The notes: a model not told the origin generated them from the letters alone. 64,000 bases of DNA from Pirellulaceae bacterium (GCA_029243025.1 JAQWSU010000016.1:92439-156438), one strand, 5' to 3'. Positions 45,764-56,255 are shown, counted from the stretch's first letter. Program-made: numbers and translations.

Positions 45764-46760
45764 AACGTTCTCCGTCCCATACTCCCGCTTTTCCATTTCC
45801 CAGTGATTCCGCAACCGCCTGCGCAACCTGATAGACCACGGTGAGTTCCGCAGGGGTGCAAACGCGCCGGTCATCAAACTCACCAAAACAATCGGACAAC
45901 GTATCTAACAGCCGCGCGATACTGTCTGCCCTTTGCTCCACCAACAGCGATTCATTTCGCTCACCGATTAAGAGGTTCATGTTGTGATGATCATCCGCAT
46001 AAGCTGCTCCTTGTGATCCAACGAGAGTCACCATTGAATAAGGTTGGCAATGCGGAGCAACGACGCATCCAATCTGGGCCATCCCGCCGTCGGCGAATCC
46101 GAGATGAATTTGCAAGCCTCCAGTCCGCTCATCCATCGCATGATCAGACGATGGAGAACTCTGGGACAAAGCAACGGCATACACACTCGTTGGGCGTCCT
46201 CCGAACAACCAACAAGCCACATCGAGTTGCGTGGCAGCAAGCGACACGATTCCAACCTGGTCAAGTCGTCCTATCGCCGGTCGACGCGCCCAATGGTGGA
46301 CTCGTAAAAGTCCGGGCCTGCCCAGTTGATTCGATTCAAGACTCTGTTGAATCGTATTCAGGTAGGCATGACATCGCCAAGGATTGGCAACCATCCAGGG
46401 AACTCCAGTTCGCTGAAATACAGCGCACAATTCATTCCATTCCGATGCTTGGCTGGCAGGTGGGAAATTCAAACAACTGGGTTTACCCGCTTCCGCCAAT
46501 CGGCGTGCAATCTCCGCTCGCATGGGAAGAGGAGAGTCAACAACCGCAACATCGAATCGATCTGCCGCGTTCTCAAACAGCCGTTCGATGCCAATGATCG
46601 ATTTTGGATCGGCCAAGCTTTGAAGCGCTGGATCAGATCGATCATTCGGTACCACCGCATGACAGTCCACCGATTCAAGCTTGCGCAGAGCCTCGAAGTA
46701 TTCGTCAACACAATCGCTCTGAATCAGGGCGATACGGATCGGTTTTGCGGTCACACTCAT
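45750..46760 (-). CDS. Gfo/Idh/MocA-like protein lacking the EKP motif
   Basis: 336 residues with a Rossmann-like N-terminus (PIRIALIQSDCVDEYFEALR) and the family's C-terminal sheet domain (GGMAQIGCVVAPHCQP). At the EKP position it reads GKPSCLNFPPASQ, so the catalytic lysine is missing. It may be an inactive partner or regulator of the following Gfo/Idh enzyme, with which it overlaps by 14 bases. Start at ATG 46760. Confidence 0.82.
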   Translation of the reverse strand: MSVTAKPIRIALIQSDCVDEYFEALRKLESVDCHAVVPNDRSDPALQSLADPKSIIGIERLFENAADRFDVAVVDSPLPMRAEIARRLAEAGKPSCLNFPPASQASEWNELCAVFQRTGVPWMVANPWRCHAYLNTIQQSLESNQLGRPGLLRVHHWARRPAIGRLDQVGIVSLAATQLDVACWLFGGRPTSVYAVALSQSSPSSDHAMDERTGGLQIHLGFADGGMAQIGCVVAPHCQPYSMVTLVGSQGAAYADDHHNMNLLIGERNESLLVEQRADSIARLLDTLSDCFGEFDDRRVCTPAELTVVYQVAQAVAESLGNGKAGVWDGERYEFS

Positions 46761-46778
46761 TCCTTTCCGGGTGTAAAA

Positions 46779-48458
46779 CTACCGTGGGGCCCGTGACATC
46801 ATCTTTGAATAGATTTGCAACGCAGATTCAAATTCATGGAGCGCAGCCGGTGCCAAAACGTCGCGATTTCGATCGATTTCTTGGGAAACTCGGTCGACCA
46901 AATACTGCACCTCAACTCGTTTTGGCCGAACGGGCCTGTTTCCGACTTCCACATGCCAAGGAGCCGTGTGAGCAAATCGAACGTGCCCATCGGTCTCTTG
47001 AAAACATCGAAGCACCAACCAACCTGACTCCTCAATCGTCAAACGCTGGTCAATGATTGAACGAAATGCTCCGTTTGGCATCGCAACATTTTGAGGTTGG
47101 ATTTTGGCAACGACATCGCCGTTAAGCACGAGTTCGATCGTATCAAGCGGTCGCGAGTAGGACGCGTCACCGCGAACCTGCAACAAAGCTCGATCGGCTT
47201 CATCAACCTGAAAAACGTGGCCCGGAAAGCGTTGGTTGACACGAATATCGACCATTGGCCCCGTCGTTACAAAACTCCGGCCCGCATTGAGCCCCTCGAT
47301 CCATTTCCCGCCGTCAAAACCTTTCGGCATTTGCACATAAACGCGTCCAAACCCCAGCGGGACCGGATGCACTCCCGATGCGGTTCCCGCCGTCGGCCTC
47401 AACCGAAAACCGCAGTTCAACAAGGCATAGTAATTCTGCAAACCAAAATCGATCCAATTGCATTCCGTCATTCCCGACTGGCCGATCGCAATCTTCATGT
47501 AGGGAGCCGGCTTGATCGTCGTGTTCCTAAAACCGAAAGTTGTCTTCCACAAGCTGTTATTCGCAAGCTCGTACAAGTCAATCTTTGCGATCGGAACCAA
47601 CATCATCGCCCAAGGCCAACTGTGTTTGTCGAGATCCAACAAGGCCCCTTCCAAGTGAGCTTTACGGGCTACCTCTCGGATCGGTGGTACGGCATCACTA
47701 AAACGAGTTTTGTGATTCAAAATAAAGATAGCGCCCAGCAGATGCGGGCGATCGTTGATCCGAAATATCTCGTACTCTGTATTTCGAGGATAAATGACAT
47801 GCGTCGCATCAATCGGGATTGGAGCATGACCATAATCAACACGATTACCCCATGGAGATGGACCTTGACTCCGTAAAGTCGAGGGCAAAAGATCAGGAGC
47901 CTGCCCGGCTTGAATGGTCCAATAAGTGACCGGAAAAGCCACATTCAAATCCTCAGCCAACATCACATTTGGCAATTCGCGGACGCGACGGTGAACATGG
48001 GTTTCCCCCGAGTACCAGCCTCGTTCCCCCATATTAATCCAGCGTTGCAAAGCAAACGTGTGCTTCCAGGAGGCCTCAGGATCCGTGACCGTCACGCGAT
48101 GAACGGAGGGCAAGTATTCCTTTCCACGCTCGACGCGAATTTCATAGGAGCCCGGATTGAGTTCAACGCGAAAGGGGTCAGCTGAAATCGTCGTGTGAAT
48201 TTCAACCGACTCCGGATGCGGCACCCATTGCTCAGAATAGGGAACCGCAGTCAACCGTTTTTCCTGCGAGATCGATTTCACGAACAACCACTGATCTTTT
48301 GCAAGCTCTCGAACATAGACGCGGGCAGGCAACGAGGCCCCGCTGCTTGCATCGGTAACCCTTCCAACGAATTCAGCTGCTCTCACCCAATCAACTCCAG
48401 CCAAACCCAGCCAAAGCAAGATCAAACAGTACCGCATCATCAAATGGAGTTGGAACAT
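46779..48458 (-). CDS. CehA/McbA-type PHP metallohydrolase, exported
   Basis: About 559 residues with a signal peptide (ILLWLGLAGVDWVRAAE). An N-terminal beta-rich, carboxypeptidase-regulatory-like domain (FVGRVTDASSGASLPARVYV) precedes the hydrolase, marked by RGWYSGETHVHRRVR, the metal-binding histidine pair. Named family members hydrolyse carbaryl and other aromatic esters, but most are uncharacterised. ATG 48458 is preferred to a GTG at 48470. It ends 18 bases before the Gfo/Idh-like gene starts, so an operon is likely. Confidence 0.85.
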   Translation of the reverse strand: MFQLHLMMRYCLILLWLGLAGVDWVRAAEFVGRVTDASSGASLPARVYVRELAKDQWLFVKSISQEKRLTAVPYSEQWVPHPESVEIHTTISADPFRVELNPGSYEIRVERGKEYLPSVHRVTVTDPEASWKHTFALQRWINMGERGWYSGETHVHRRVRELPNVMLAEDLNVAFPVTYWTIQAGQAPDLLPSTLRSQGPSPWGNRVDYGHAPIPIDATHVIYPRNTEYEIFRINDRPHLLGAIFILNHKTRFSDAVPPIREVARKAHLEGALLDLDKHSWPWAMMLVPIAKIDLYELANNSLWKTTFGFRNTTIKPAPYMKIAIGQSGMTECNWIDFGLQNYYALLNCGFRLRPTAGTASGVHPVPLGFGRVYVQMPKGFDGGKWIEGLNAGRSFVTTGPMVDIRVNQRFPGHVFQVDEADRALLQVRGDASYSRPLDTIELVLNGDVVAKIQPQNVAMPNGAFRSIIDQRLTIEESGWLVLRCFQETDGHVRFAHTAPWHVEVGNRPVRPKRVEVQYLVDRVSQEIDRNRDVLAPAALHEFESALQIYSKMMSRAPR

Positions 48459-48870
48459 CGTACGCGCCACCCAAACTCGACCGATCTCATTACCGCATGG
48501 TCAATCAGGATTCACTAGATACCACTCAGCAACCAGCAGCCTCCAAGGATGCCAATCATCATAACGGCCCGGCACCCTCACTGGAATCGACCCGAGGGGT
48601 GCAACAACGCTAAATCCAGGAGGAATCTCATTTATCCACGGAGGAAATTCGCTGGGCCAATCTTCCAGCCCGAAACCAATCCAGCGTATTTGTGCACCAA
48701 TCGCTGAGGGGATTCGCGTGGATCAGAGAATGACACGTACGCTTCATTCTCAGCGGACCGAGAGGGCTCACCATGCTCTCCAAGGCAAATATCTTTCAGA
48801 CACTTGTCGATCAGCTATACTAGTAATGCGTTGCTCCTCGTTCCAACATCTCTCTCAACCCGTTTCCATC
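48459..48870. other. Intergenic region
   Basis: About 410 bases between two divergent genes. The open frame extending the next gene leftward to 48718 has no signal-like sequence and I treat it as noncoding. Nothing else is recognised. Confidence 0.4.
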
Positions 48871-50241
48871 ATGACAACGCGCCGGTTATTCCATCAAGTC
48901 ATAGCGACCCTACTACTGGCGTCGTTCGTTGGAAACAGTTCCTCGGCTGAAGACAAAACCAATCGCCTGAATAATTGGGGGCAATGGCGAGGCCCTCTAT
49001 CGAATGGAGTCGCTCCGTTTGCAAATCCGCCCACGTCTTGGAGTGAAACGAAGAATGTTAAATGGAAGCAGCCGATACCCGGCTTAGGTCACTCAACTCC
49101 GGTCGTCTGGGGTGATCAGATCTACCTATCTTCGGCAATTCCGACTGGCACACCGCTCCCGCCCCGTTACAGCGATGCTCCCGGTGCACATGACAACTCG
49201 CCGATCACTCATCGGCAACAGTTCGTAGCAGTTGCCGTTAATCGAAACGACGGCAGCCTGCTATGGAAGAAAATCTTAAATGAACAACTTCCCCACGAGG
49301 GCGCCCATTTCAGTGGCAGTTTGGCCTCGAACTCTCCCGCTACCGATGGGGAGCTCAGCTTTTTCTTTTTCGGATCTTACGGGCTCTATTGCTTGGACCG
49401 CGATGGCAAGACAGTGTGGAGTAAACAGCTTGGCTTACAAAACACCAAGCACGGACACGGCGAAGGCAGTTCTCCGGTGCTCCACCAAAACGTCTTAGCG
49501 GTTAACTGGGATCATGAAGGCCAATCCTTCATCGTGGCCTTCGACAAGCGAACGGGACGAGAACTGTGGCGATCCGAGAGAAAAGAGGTTACTTCATGGG
49601 CAAGCCCGATCGTTGTCGTTCACGAGGGTGTACCGCAATTGATTGTGAGCGGCACGGATCGCCTTCGAGCTTATCATTTGGAGACAGGAAAAACACTTTG
49701 GGAATGTGGCGGGTTGTCAGCAAATGTCGTCGCATCTCCGGTGGCAGGCAATGGCATGGTGTTTGCCGGCAGCAGTTATGACACTCGAGCGTTACTTGCG
49801 ATTCGACTGAACGGAGCAACAGGCGATATCACCGGCAGCAACAACGTCGCTTGGACTCGGACTCGCGCGACTCCCTACGTTCCCTCACCACTTTTGTACA
49901 AAGGGGCGATTTACTTTTTGCGACACTATCAGGGTATCCTTACCCGACTCGACGCGCGTACAGGGCAGGAAACAGCAGGCCCCTTTCGTCTGGGACCGAT
50001 TCGTGACATTTATGCGTCACCGGTAGCAGCGGCAGGGAGAATCTATTTCGTCGATTTGGACGGAACCGCTTTAGTGCTGAGCGATGACAAACGCCCTCAA
50101 GTGCTATCACTCAATCAGCTGAACGATCATTTCAGCGCGTCCCCCGCCTTGGTCGGTGAAGAACTCTTCCTGCGTGGACAAAATTATCTCTACTGCTTAA
50201 AGAACGACGAGTCGCCGAAAAAAGATCGTGCGGATCCGTGA
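48871..50241 (+). CDS. PQQ-type beta-propeller protein, exported
   Basis: 456 residues from ATG 48871, with a signal peptide (VIATLLLASFVGNSSSAED). The propeller shows NWGQWRGPLSNGVAP near the start and repeated blades (LLWKKILNEQLP; TGRELWRSER; TGKTLWECGGL). Planctomycetes carry many such BamB/PQQ-like proteins, often called pyrrolo-quinoline quinone repeat proteins; cofactor binding is not shown here. It is probably periplasmic. Confidence 0.88.
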   Translation: MTTRRLFHQVIATLLLASFVGNSSSAEDKTNRLNNWGQWRGPLSNGVAPFANPPTSWSETKNVKWKQPIPGLGHSTPVVWGDQIYLSSAIPTGTPLPPRYSDAPGAHDNSPITHRQQFVAVAVNRNDGSLLWKKILNEQLPHEGAHFSGSLASNSPATDGELSFFFFGSYGLYCLDRDGKTVWSKQLGLQNTKHGHGEGSSPVLHQNVLAVNWDHEGQSFIVAFDKRTGRELWRSERKEVTSWASPIVVVHEGVPQLIVSGTDRLRAYHLETGKTLWECGGLSANVVASPVAGNGMVFAGSSYDTRALLAIRLNGATGDITGSNNVAWTRTRATPYVPSPLLYKGAIYFLRHYQGILTRLDARTGQETAGPFRLGPIRDIYASPVAAAGRIYFVDLDGTALVLSDDKRPQVLSLNQLNDHFSASPALVGEELFLRGQNYLYCLKNDESPKKDRADP

Positions 50242-50381
50242 AGCCCCGCTGGCAATGCACCTTTCCCGTGACAACGACGAATAATCCTGAAAGACGATCA
50301 GAGCAGGCACTTGGAAATTGTCATCTTCCCGAGTCACACGCTTTCAGAGCTGTGTTTCCACGGCTGCAGCTTCAAGTCGTT

Positions 50382-51833
50382 CTAATCGACCTTGTCGGGG
50401 CTTGGCAGTCCTAGTCGATCAGCCACAAAGGAATTACGAAACACAGCTTGTGGATCGTGCTGCTCGCAAATCCGCTTAAATTCCTCCAAGCGTGGATAGA
50501 GCCGTTGGAGCGTGCCAGCATCTTGGGGGCAGAGTTTTCCCCAATGAACCCGCGCCTTGAACGGCCCCTCCATCGCGTCGGCCAGAAACCTCGTGAAGTG
50601 ATCGAAGTTGTCACGATCCGAGAGACGTTGATAGCTAATCAGACTGATCGAGTAATAGGTGGTATCGCCGCTGGCCATGGAAATCAGCGTATCATCGGCA
50701 AGAATCCGACGAATGCAAATTGGATAATGGTGACAATAGGTTCCCGATCTTTTGACCAGTGAATCCCAAAGATTCATTTGCTCGAGTTGCTCGCGTCCAG
50801 CTCGAGTAACATCTTGCATTCGCCCACCGAAACCACGAATCACATCTTTGACAAATTCGACGGCTTCCGCCAGTTTGTCACATGGCACGAACAATTCCAT
50901 TTCGATGTGTCGAAACAATTCGTGCTCCATCACCAAGACGCGTTCGGACTCATCCACGATCCTGAGATTCTGTAATACAAGCCCAGAGAAAATCTTCTGA
51001 TAAAAGAATTGAGTAATCGTATTTGAGCGAAGCAGCTTGGCCAGCGTCAGTAAAATCAGATGCAAGCCAATATCGATCCCAAGCAGCCAATAGATCCGAG
51101 CAAGATAAGCGAGTGAATTTTGTTTTCCGTCGATTTCACGTCGATGCTGACCGAACACATGCCACGACCAAGGAATCACAAATATCTGCTGCAACGGATA
51201 AGCCGCTTCCTCCGCGACTGCAAGCGAGAGTGAGTCGTGAAATCGAACATGTTCCTCGACGAGATACGCAGGCCGACAATCAAAACTGACAGAAAGAATA
51301 ATGCCCAACAAGCCAAGCGAGCATCGGGCCGCCCGCAATTCGTCGCCCGAATCGAACGAACGAATTTCGGGTTGGCCATTCGAATCGTAAGTTGCGACGC
51401 GAATTTCGCGCATATAATGTGACAGACTGTGTTTACCTGAGCCGTGGGTTCCGGTCGAAATAGCGCCGGCGATCGTCTGCTCCGTAATCAACCCGACCGA
51501 GGGCGACGTCACATTTGCCAGGCGACGCAATTCCACAAGCATTCGTTTGATCTGGCAGCCGCCCCCGACAGTCGCCAGCACACGACCATCGTCATCTTGT
51601 ATCCGAACTTGATTCAGCTTTCGCAGATCGAGACAAACCCCGGACGTCACAGCAAGCGGACTCCAAGAGTGTAGACGTCCAACAACACGGAACGACTCCC
51701 CCTGATGTCGTGCTAGAATATCCAGCACTTCCTGTTCACTGTCGGGTGCATAGCAATAACTCGGTCGAAACCGAATGTTTCGACCAAAGTTCGTGACATC
51801 ACTCGTCTTCTTGACTGACACGGCACCCGCCAT
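50382..51833 (-). CDS. FAD-linked sugar lactone oxidase (ALO/GULO family)
   Basis: 483 residues. The VAO-type FAD domain has VVGRLHSWSP, whose histidine is the usual covalent flavin site, and ISTGTHGSGKHSLS. The C-terminal D-arabinono-1,4-lactone oxidase domain ends with VHWGKLCPQD. Members oxidise aldonolactones or sugar alcohols with oxygen or a dehydrogenase acceptor. It lies 17 bases after the DUF1080 gene on the same strand, so the two are likely one unit. No export signal is seen. Confidence 0.9.
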   Translation of the reverse strand: MAGAVSVKKTSDVTNFGRNIRFRPSYCYAPDSEQEVLDILARHQGESFRVVGRLHSWSPLAVTSGVCLDLRKLNQVRIQDDDGRVLATVGGGCQIKRMLVELRRLANVTSPSVGLITEQTIAGAISTGTHGSGKHSLSHYMREIRVATYDSNGQPEIRSFDSGDELRAARCSLGLLGIILSVSFDCRPAYLVEEHVRFHDSLSLAVAEEAAYPLQQIFVIPWSWHVFGQHRREIDGKQNSLAYLARIYWLLGIDIGLHLILLTLAKLLRSNTITQFFYQKIFSGLVLQNLRIVDESERVLVMEHELFRHIEMELFVPCDKLAEAVEFVKDVIRGFGGRMQDVTRAGREQLEQMNLWDSLVKRSGTYCHHYPICIRRILADDTLISMASGDTTYYSISLISYQRLSDRDNFDHFTRFLADAMEGPFKARVHWGKLCPQDAGTLQRLYPRLEEFKRICEQHDPQAVFRNSFVADRLGLPSPDKVD

Positions 51834-51850
51834 TAAAAGCTGCGATCCAA

Positions 51851-52534
51851 CTAATCGACTTTTTTGATCTTAATGTTGCGAAAATAGATTGGGGCGCCCG
51901 CATGTTTACCTTGTAGTCCGATTCGTCCATGAGTCGGTAATTCGGCAAACGGCGTGCTCAACCACGGCGGAATTTCACTTCCATCGGGATTCTTCTGCGC
52001 GGATTTCCATTTACGCAAATCCATTTCGGTCACGATTTCGCCATTCAACACCACTTTCAAATCATGATCCTTGCAGGTGATCGTCATGCGATTCCATTCA
52101 CCCGCGGGTTTTACAACCTGCTTACTGGCTGCCAAATGACCGAAGATGGCTCCGCATTGCCAACTCTTAGGGCTCTTTGCCCATTTTTCATTGAAATCGT
52201 CGGCGATTTGAATTTCGACCGAATTGGGAATCCAGTTCTTCATATCGCCACAGTAAACGATAACACCACTATTCGTGCCGTCAGCATTCTTAAATTCTAA
52301 ATCGAGGACAAAGTTATCGTAATCCTTGTCCGTGAACAAACAGTAATCCGCGTTTGCTGTCAGCACACCCTCCTGGACTGTCCAGACCTTTTTCGTATCA
52401 ATGCCGTTCGACAAATCGGCAGCGAACAAGTCCGACCAACCAGACACATCTGGATGATTATCCGCTGCCACTAATAAAGAAAGTGAACTCATCCACATCG
52501 TCATCAACCCGAAACAAACAACAGCCTTTTTCAT
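51851..52534 (-). CDS. DUF1080 (3-keto-disaccharide hydrolase) domain protein
   Basis: 227 residues with a signal peptide (FGLMTMWMSSLSLLVAAD), then one concanavalin-like sandwich (DLFAADLSNGIDTKKVW; FEVDLEF-like FVLDLEFKNADGTNSGV; GRIGLQGKHAGAPIYFRNI). Some family members hydrolyse 3-keto-glycosides. The family is very common in planctomycetes. It lies just upstream of the lactone-oxidase gene, and keto-sugar release plus oxidation would make sense together, though this is inference. Confidence 0.92.
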   Translation of the reverse strand: MKKAVVCFGLMTMWMSSLSLLVAADNHPDVSGWSDLFAADLSNGIDTKKVWTVQEGVLTANADYCLFTDKDYDNFVLDLEFKNADGTNSGVIVYCGDMKNWIPNSVEIQIADDFNEKWAKSPKSWQCGAIFGHLAASKQVVKPAGEWNRMTITCKDHDLKVVLNGEIVTEMDLRKWKSAQKNPDGSEIPPWLSTPFAELPTHGRIGLQGKHAGAPIYFRNIKIKKVD

Positions 52535-52903
52535 TCCAATGTCCTTCCAAGTTCACCAAGCAAATGCGCCGACCGAACGGGCGACGCCCATCGAACAACG
52601 AAGCCTCATCCTTCAGCATACCCCTCTGTTCATTGATCGTTAAACCCGGCGAGACATGGGCATGTCAACACCCGAAAAATGACCCTACGATTAAGCAGCG
52701 GGCAAGCCAGATTGTAGCATGCGGCTGAAAAAGGGAAGGGATTCTGGTGGCACCATTGAGAGACGGCTAAAAATGGCCGAGTTCCAGTTGAAATGGTATC
52801 CAGTGTGCGGATTGCATGGTAAGCCGCGCGAGGCGGAAGGCTGCTGAACATGATCCGGTGTCCCGGTAGAGCTTCTCCAGCGGCGCATGAGACGCGAAAA
52901 CCG
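52535..52903. other. Intergenic region
   Basis: About 370 bases between two minus-strand genes. No frame or repeat of note was found. It probably carries the DUF1080 promoter. Confidence 0.4.
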
Positions 52904-55879
52904 CTACTTTAACGTCATCAGATAAGCCAACAGGTCAGCTGCTTCCTGAGCATCCAAATCCCTCAACAAATACTCAGGCATGAGCGAGGTTGGGGTCGGC
53001 GATATTTCTTCCACCTCGTCCATCGGAATCTTGACCACTTTTTGATCGACCAACTTGATGACAATCTGATCAGAATTACGCTGCATGACGCGTCCTGAAT
53101 AAACATTACCACGATCCGTCACGACCGCGTACGTCACGAATGCCGGTTCAATCTTCTTCGACGGTGCGATCACTTCGTGCAACAGTTCCGCTGGCTTGTA
53201 TTTACCACCAATAGCGCTGAGTGGCGGCCCGAGATCGCCACCGTTCCCAAAGATTTGGTGACATGAACGGCATTGCACTTGGTTGTCGTTCCAATACAGG
53301 TGTCGTCCTCTTTGCGAATCGCCAATCACGTCAAGCACATTTCCGACATCAAACCGATTACCCAAGCGTTGCTTTTTCTGCTCGGCTGGCAAAAAGGGCT
53401 CCAAAAGATCTCGGATGTATGCAGCGGGCATGGTGCGACTTTGCGCGACAATCCGATCTTTGAGCTCCGTGGGAAAGTCCTCCGCGTAAAGTTTCTGGGT
53501 CGTTGCCAAAGCACCCTCGGGCGTGGATAACAAATCCGAAATGAGTTGCCGATGCGTCTCCGGTTCTTTCAATGTCAGAAGTTGCTGAAAACGATTCGAC
53601 CATTCATTTTTTTTCCTCAAGTCACCCGTTGGTCGCATCTCAGCAATCCAATCATGAACGACTTGCAAACCGACAGGATCAGTCATCGTGACCCCTACGT
53701 GAGGCATCCGCCCGGGCCCCTGCTTGGCAAGCCGATAAAACATCACAGAACGATACGGATCCTGCGGCACAAGAATTCGGGCATCAGGCAATCCCAACAT
53801 TCCTTGCGCTGGTTTCTGATCAACGAGAAATGTCTTCTCCAGCGGCAAATCATAATCCAGATGAATCACAGAAGCGCCGATTCCACCAGGCTGATGACAA
53901 TGCACACAGTTCGCATGTAGATAGGACCGCGCACGACGTGACAAATCCTCAGACGTGTCCTGCGGATCGACAAGCCGACGATGCGCCTGATCAGCCGGGG
54001 GTTTCGCGGCGAGAATTCCTTGACGATACCAGTCGTCTAACTGAGAGGAAGATTGAGCGCCCGAACAATTGGCTTGCAGCCAATTCAACCCTAAGACAGC
54101 TCCCAGATTGAGAGAGTGACACAGTTTGCATTCGGCGCGACTTGCCACATGCCAAACTTTCGGATCGCCGGCCGCTCCGACGTAGTTCAGATCGGCGCCT
54201 TCCGTTGGAGCTAAGAAGGCGTCATTCTGCTGCTCATTCCAAACATACGTGTACGGTCGCCATGTTCCGTCATAACGGTGCATCACTTGCGTTTCCAGAC
54301 GACGCGAGTGCAGCTCAGGGCCTGTTACAACAGTACGCGCAATCACAGTTCCGTCAGGAAACGTCCAACGGTTGCTGAGATTTCCTCCAATCTGAGCATC
54401 TCCGGGCAGCGCGAGCAGCCGCGTCGCCTGCATTCCGTCGGCCCAAGTCGGTACGTTGACTTGGTACGGTAGCACACCCTCCGCGGGTTGATGTTCGGCG
54501 ACTGATTGAAACAAGCCAGTGTCGCTCAAACGCACTGGAAAGCGGTCGCTGCTATCCTGAGCATCATTCTCGACAAGCTTGTAAATTTGATTGGTGCGTT
54601 GATGATCCAGCAAATACAGCTCACCTGCATTGGTTTCACCCCAAGCCACAATCTGTAATGACGAGTCGGCCAACTCGCGTCGTTCAGTCAACTGCTTACC
54701 GTCGTATGTCAGACCCCAAATCTTGCCGGTGGCATAATCACCGTAAATATAAGTCCCCGTTAACTTCGAATGTAATTTGCCTCGATAAACAAAGCCTCCC
54801 GTAATTGATCGGGCTTCGGCATGATCGTGCTGCGTCACGGGCGGTCGAATCGGAGTTGGGCCACGCTTTTCATCTGGATGAATCGGTTGGCTACCCTCCA
54901 TAACGCTCCAACCGTAGTTGGCACCGCGCTCGACCCGATAGATTAATTCCCACGTATCCCAACCCACATCGCCAACCCAGAGATCACCCGTCTCTCGATC
55001 AAAGCTCATCTTCCACGGATTTCGAAAACCGTAGGACCAAATTTCAGGACGAGCCGACGGCAGATCAACAAATGGATTGTTATCCGGAATTGAATAATTT
55101 CGCTCACCATCCGTTTGGTCCACATCAATACGAAGAATGGCAGAAAGCAGATTAGTGACATCTTGACCAGCGCGTAACAGATCAGGTGGATTCGGTCCCG
55201 TCCCGTCTCCGGTCGAAATATAAAGAAACCCATCGTGACCGAACTTCAGGGAACATCCATTGTGTCCGCCGGCCAACCATCGGATCAAAATGCGTTCGCT
55301 ACACGGAATGAGTCGAGGAAAATCCGTGAAGTCGACCTCAAAGCGGGAGATTACGCTTCCGTCAGGTGCGTTCCCTGAAAGGATATAGCAGACGTAAACA
55401 TACGGCTGCTCAGGATACTCAGGATGAAAGGTCAACCCGTAGGTCTGAGAAATATTTGGAATGAACGATCGCAAATCGGCAAACAAATCTTTTTGCGTGA
55501 TGTCAGATCGATCGGGGAATGAAAACACCTTCCCACCGACCTCGACTACGAACAGACGGTCTGACCTCGGCGCGTTGGTGATCGTCACGGGCTGGGCAAA
55601 CTTGAGTTCAGGAAAAGCAAGCTCGACACGATACGGGGGTGGTGGATCGGGAGCCCCGCGAAACCGTGATTGGTTCCAGGTTCGGCGAGATTTGGCCGTC
55701 GTCTCCTCCTCGCTACCGATCGCAACCGTGCCGATCGCAACAGCGATCCAACCGACAAAAAAAACGAAGCGGATCAACGAAATCGCTCGCCGTGACGCGA
55801 AATCGATCGCTGCCACAATATCAATCATCCGGTCTCGAATCATAGTCGGCGCTGCCCCACAAATGATGATCACTTCCAA
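52904..55879 (-). CDS. Sugar dehydrogenase fused to SO2930-like and planctomycete heme domains
   Basis: 991 residues. After a membrane or signal segment (RFVFFVGWIAVAIG) comes a glucose/sorbosone-dehydrogenase propeller (about 80-440; GWDTWELIYRVERGANYGWS). The middle domain (about 450-770) begins LSDTGLFQSVAEHQPAEGVL and holds CKLCH (584-588) and CVHCH (658-662); it is recognisably like the second half of the 19.7-22 kb gene. The last part is a planctomycete putative heme-binding domain with CRSCH (870-874) and YLLRDLDAQEAADLLAYL. Three hemes would pass electrons from the oxidised sugar to the envelope. Starts at 55879, 55843 and 55828 are all possible; a GAGGG favours the first. Confidence 0.88.
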   Translation of the reverse strand: MEVIIICGAAPTMIRDRMIDIVAAIDFASRRAISLIRFVFFVGWIAVAIGTVAIGSEEETTAKSRRTWNQSRFRGAPDPPPPYRVELAFPELKFAQPVTITNAPRSDRLFVVEVGGKVFSFPDRSDITQKDLFADLRSFIPNISQTYGLTFHPEYPEQPYVYVCYILSGNAPDGSVISRFEVDFTDFPRLIPCSERILIRWLAGGHNGCSLKFGHDGFLYISTGDGTGPNPPDLLRAGQDVTNLLSAILRIDVDQTDGERNYSIPDNNPFVDLPSARPEIWSYGFRNPWKMSFDRETGDLWVGDVGWDTWELIYRVERGANYGWSVMEGSQPIHPDEKRGPTPIRPPVTQHDHAEARSITGGFVYRGKLHSKLTGTYIYGDYATGKIWGLTYDGKQLTERRELADSSLQIVAWGETNAGELYLLDHQRTNQIYKLVENDAQDSSDRFPVRLSDTGLFQSVAEHQPAEGVLPYQVNVPTWADGMQATRLLALPGDAQIGGNLSNRWTFPDGTVIARTVVTGPELHSRRLETQVMHRYDGTWRPYTYVWNEQQNDAFLAPTEGADLNYVGAAGDPKVWHVASRAECKLCHSLNLGAVLGLNWLQANCSGAQSSSQLDDWYRQGILAAKPPADQAHRRLVDPQDTSEDLSRRARSYLHANCVHCHQPGGIGASVIHLDYDLPLEKTFLVDQKPAQGMLGLPDARILVPQDPYRSVMFYRLAKQGPGRMPHVGVTMTDPVGLQVVHDWIAEMRPTGDLRKKNEWSNRFQQLLTLKEPETHRQLISDLLSTPEGALATTQKLYAEDFPTELKDRIVAQSRTMPAAYIRDLLEPFLPAEQKKQRLGNRFDVGNVLDVIGDSQRGRHLYWNDNQVQCRSCHQIFGNGGDLGPPLSAIGGKYKPAELLHEVIAPSKKIEPAFVTYAVVTDRGNVYSGRVMQRNSDQIVIKLVDQKVVKIPMDEVEEISPTPTSLMPEYLLRDLDAQEAADLLAYLMTLK

Positions 55880-56255
55880 GACGCCCTCATTGTATCAGAA
55901 GATCAGTCCAATCTCGCGAGTCGGCGTTTATCAAACCCAAGAAGTTTTGCGGCCAGAAAACCCTCCCAAGAAGGCATCCTATCGAACTCCATCGGACATT
56001 ACCTCAGAGCAGCAAGCGAGCCCTGTTGGAGGATAGATAATTAGAAACAAGCTACCATCTCGACAGCGTTTGATTGCTGGCCAACCGAATCCGGTAGATG
56101 AGCAGCAACTTTTCGGCTGATATTGCGAAACACATCCGCGAACCAAAATCCCCATCTCGAGCGAGGTAGAGGAAAAGCGATCATGACGCAAAACAGGTCA
56201 AGCCCCGCTACTCATTTCCCGTTGTCCGCTCAGGAAATCCAATGCTCCAGTCCCT
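55880..56255. other. Intergenic region
   Basis: About 375 bases. Only short frames, with no motifs, were found. A 5-bp stem (GTCCC/GGGAC) lies at the 3' end of the upstream redoxin gene but lacks a T-run. Confidence 0.35.

Noticed and set aside
48718..48870. N-terminal extension of the PQQ-propeller gene
   Set aside because: The signal peptide starts at the internal ATG 48871; the extension lacks any domain and would bury the signal.
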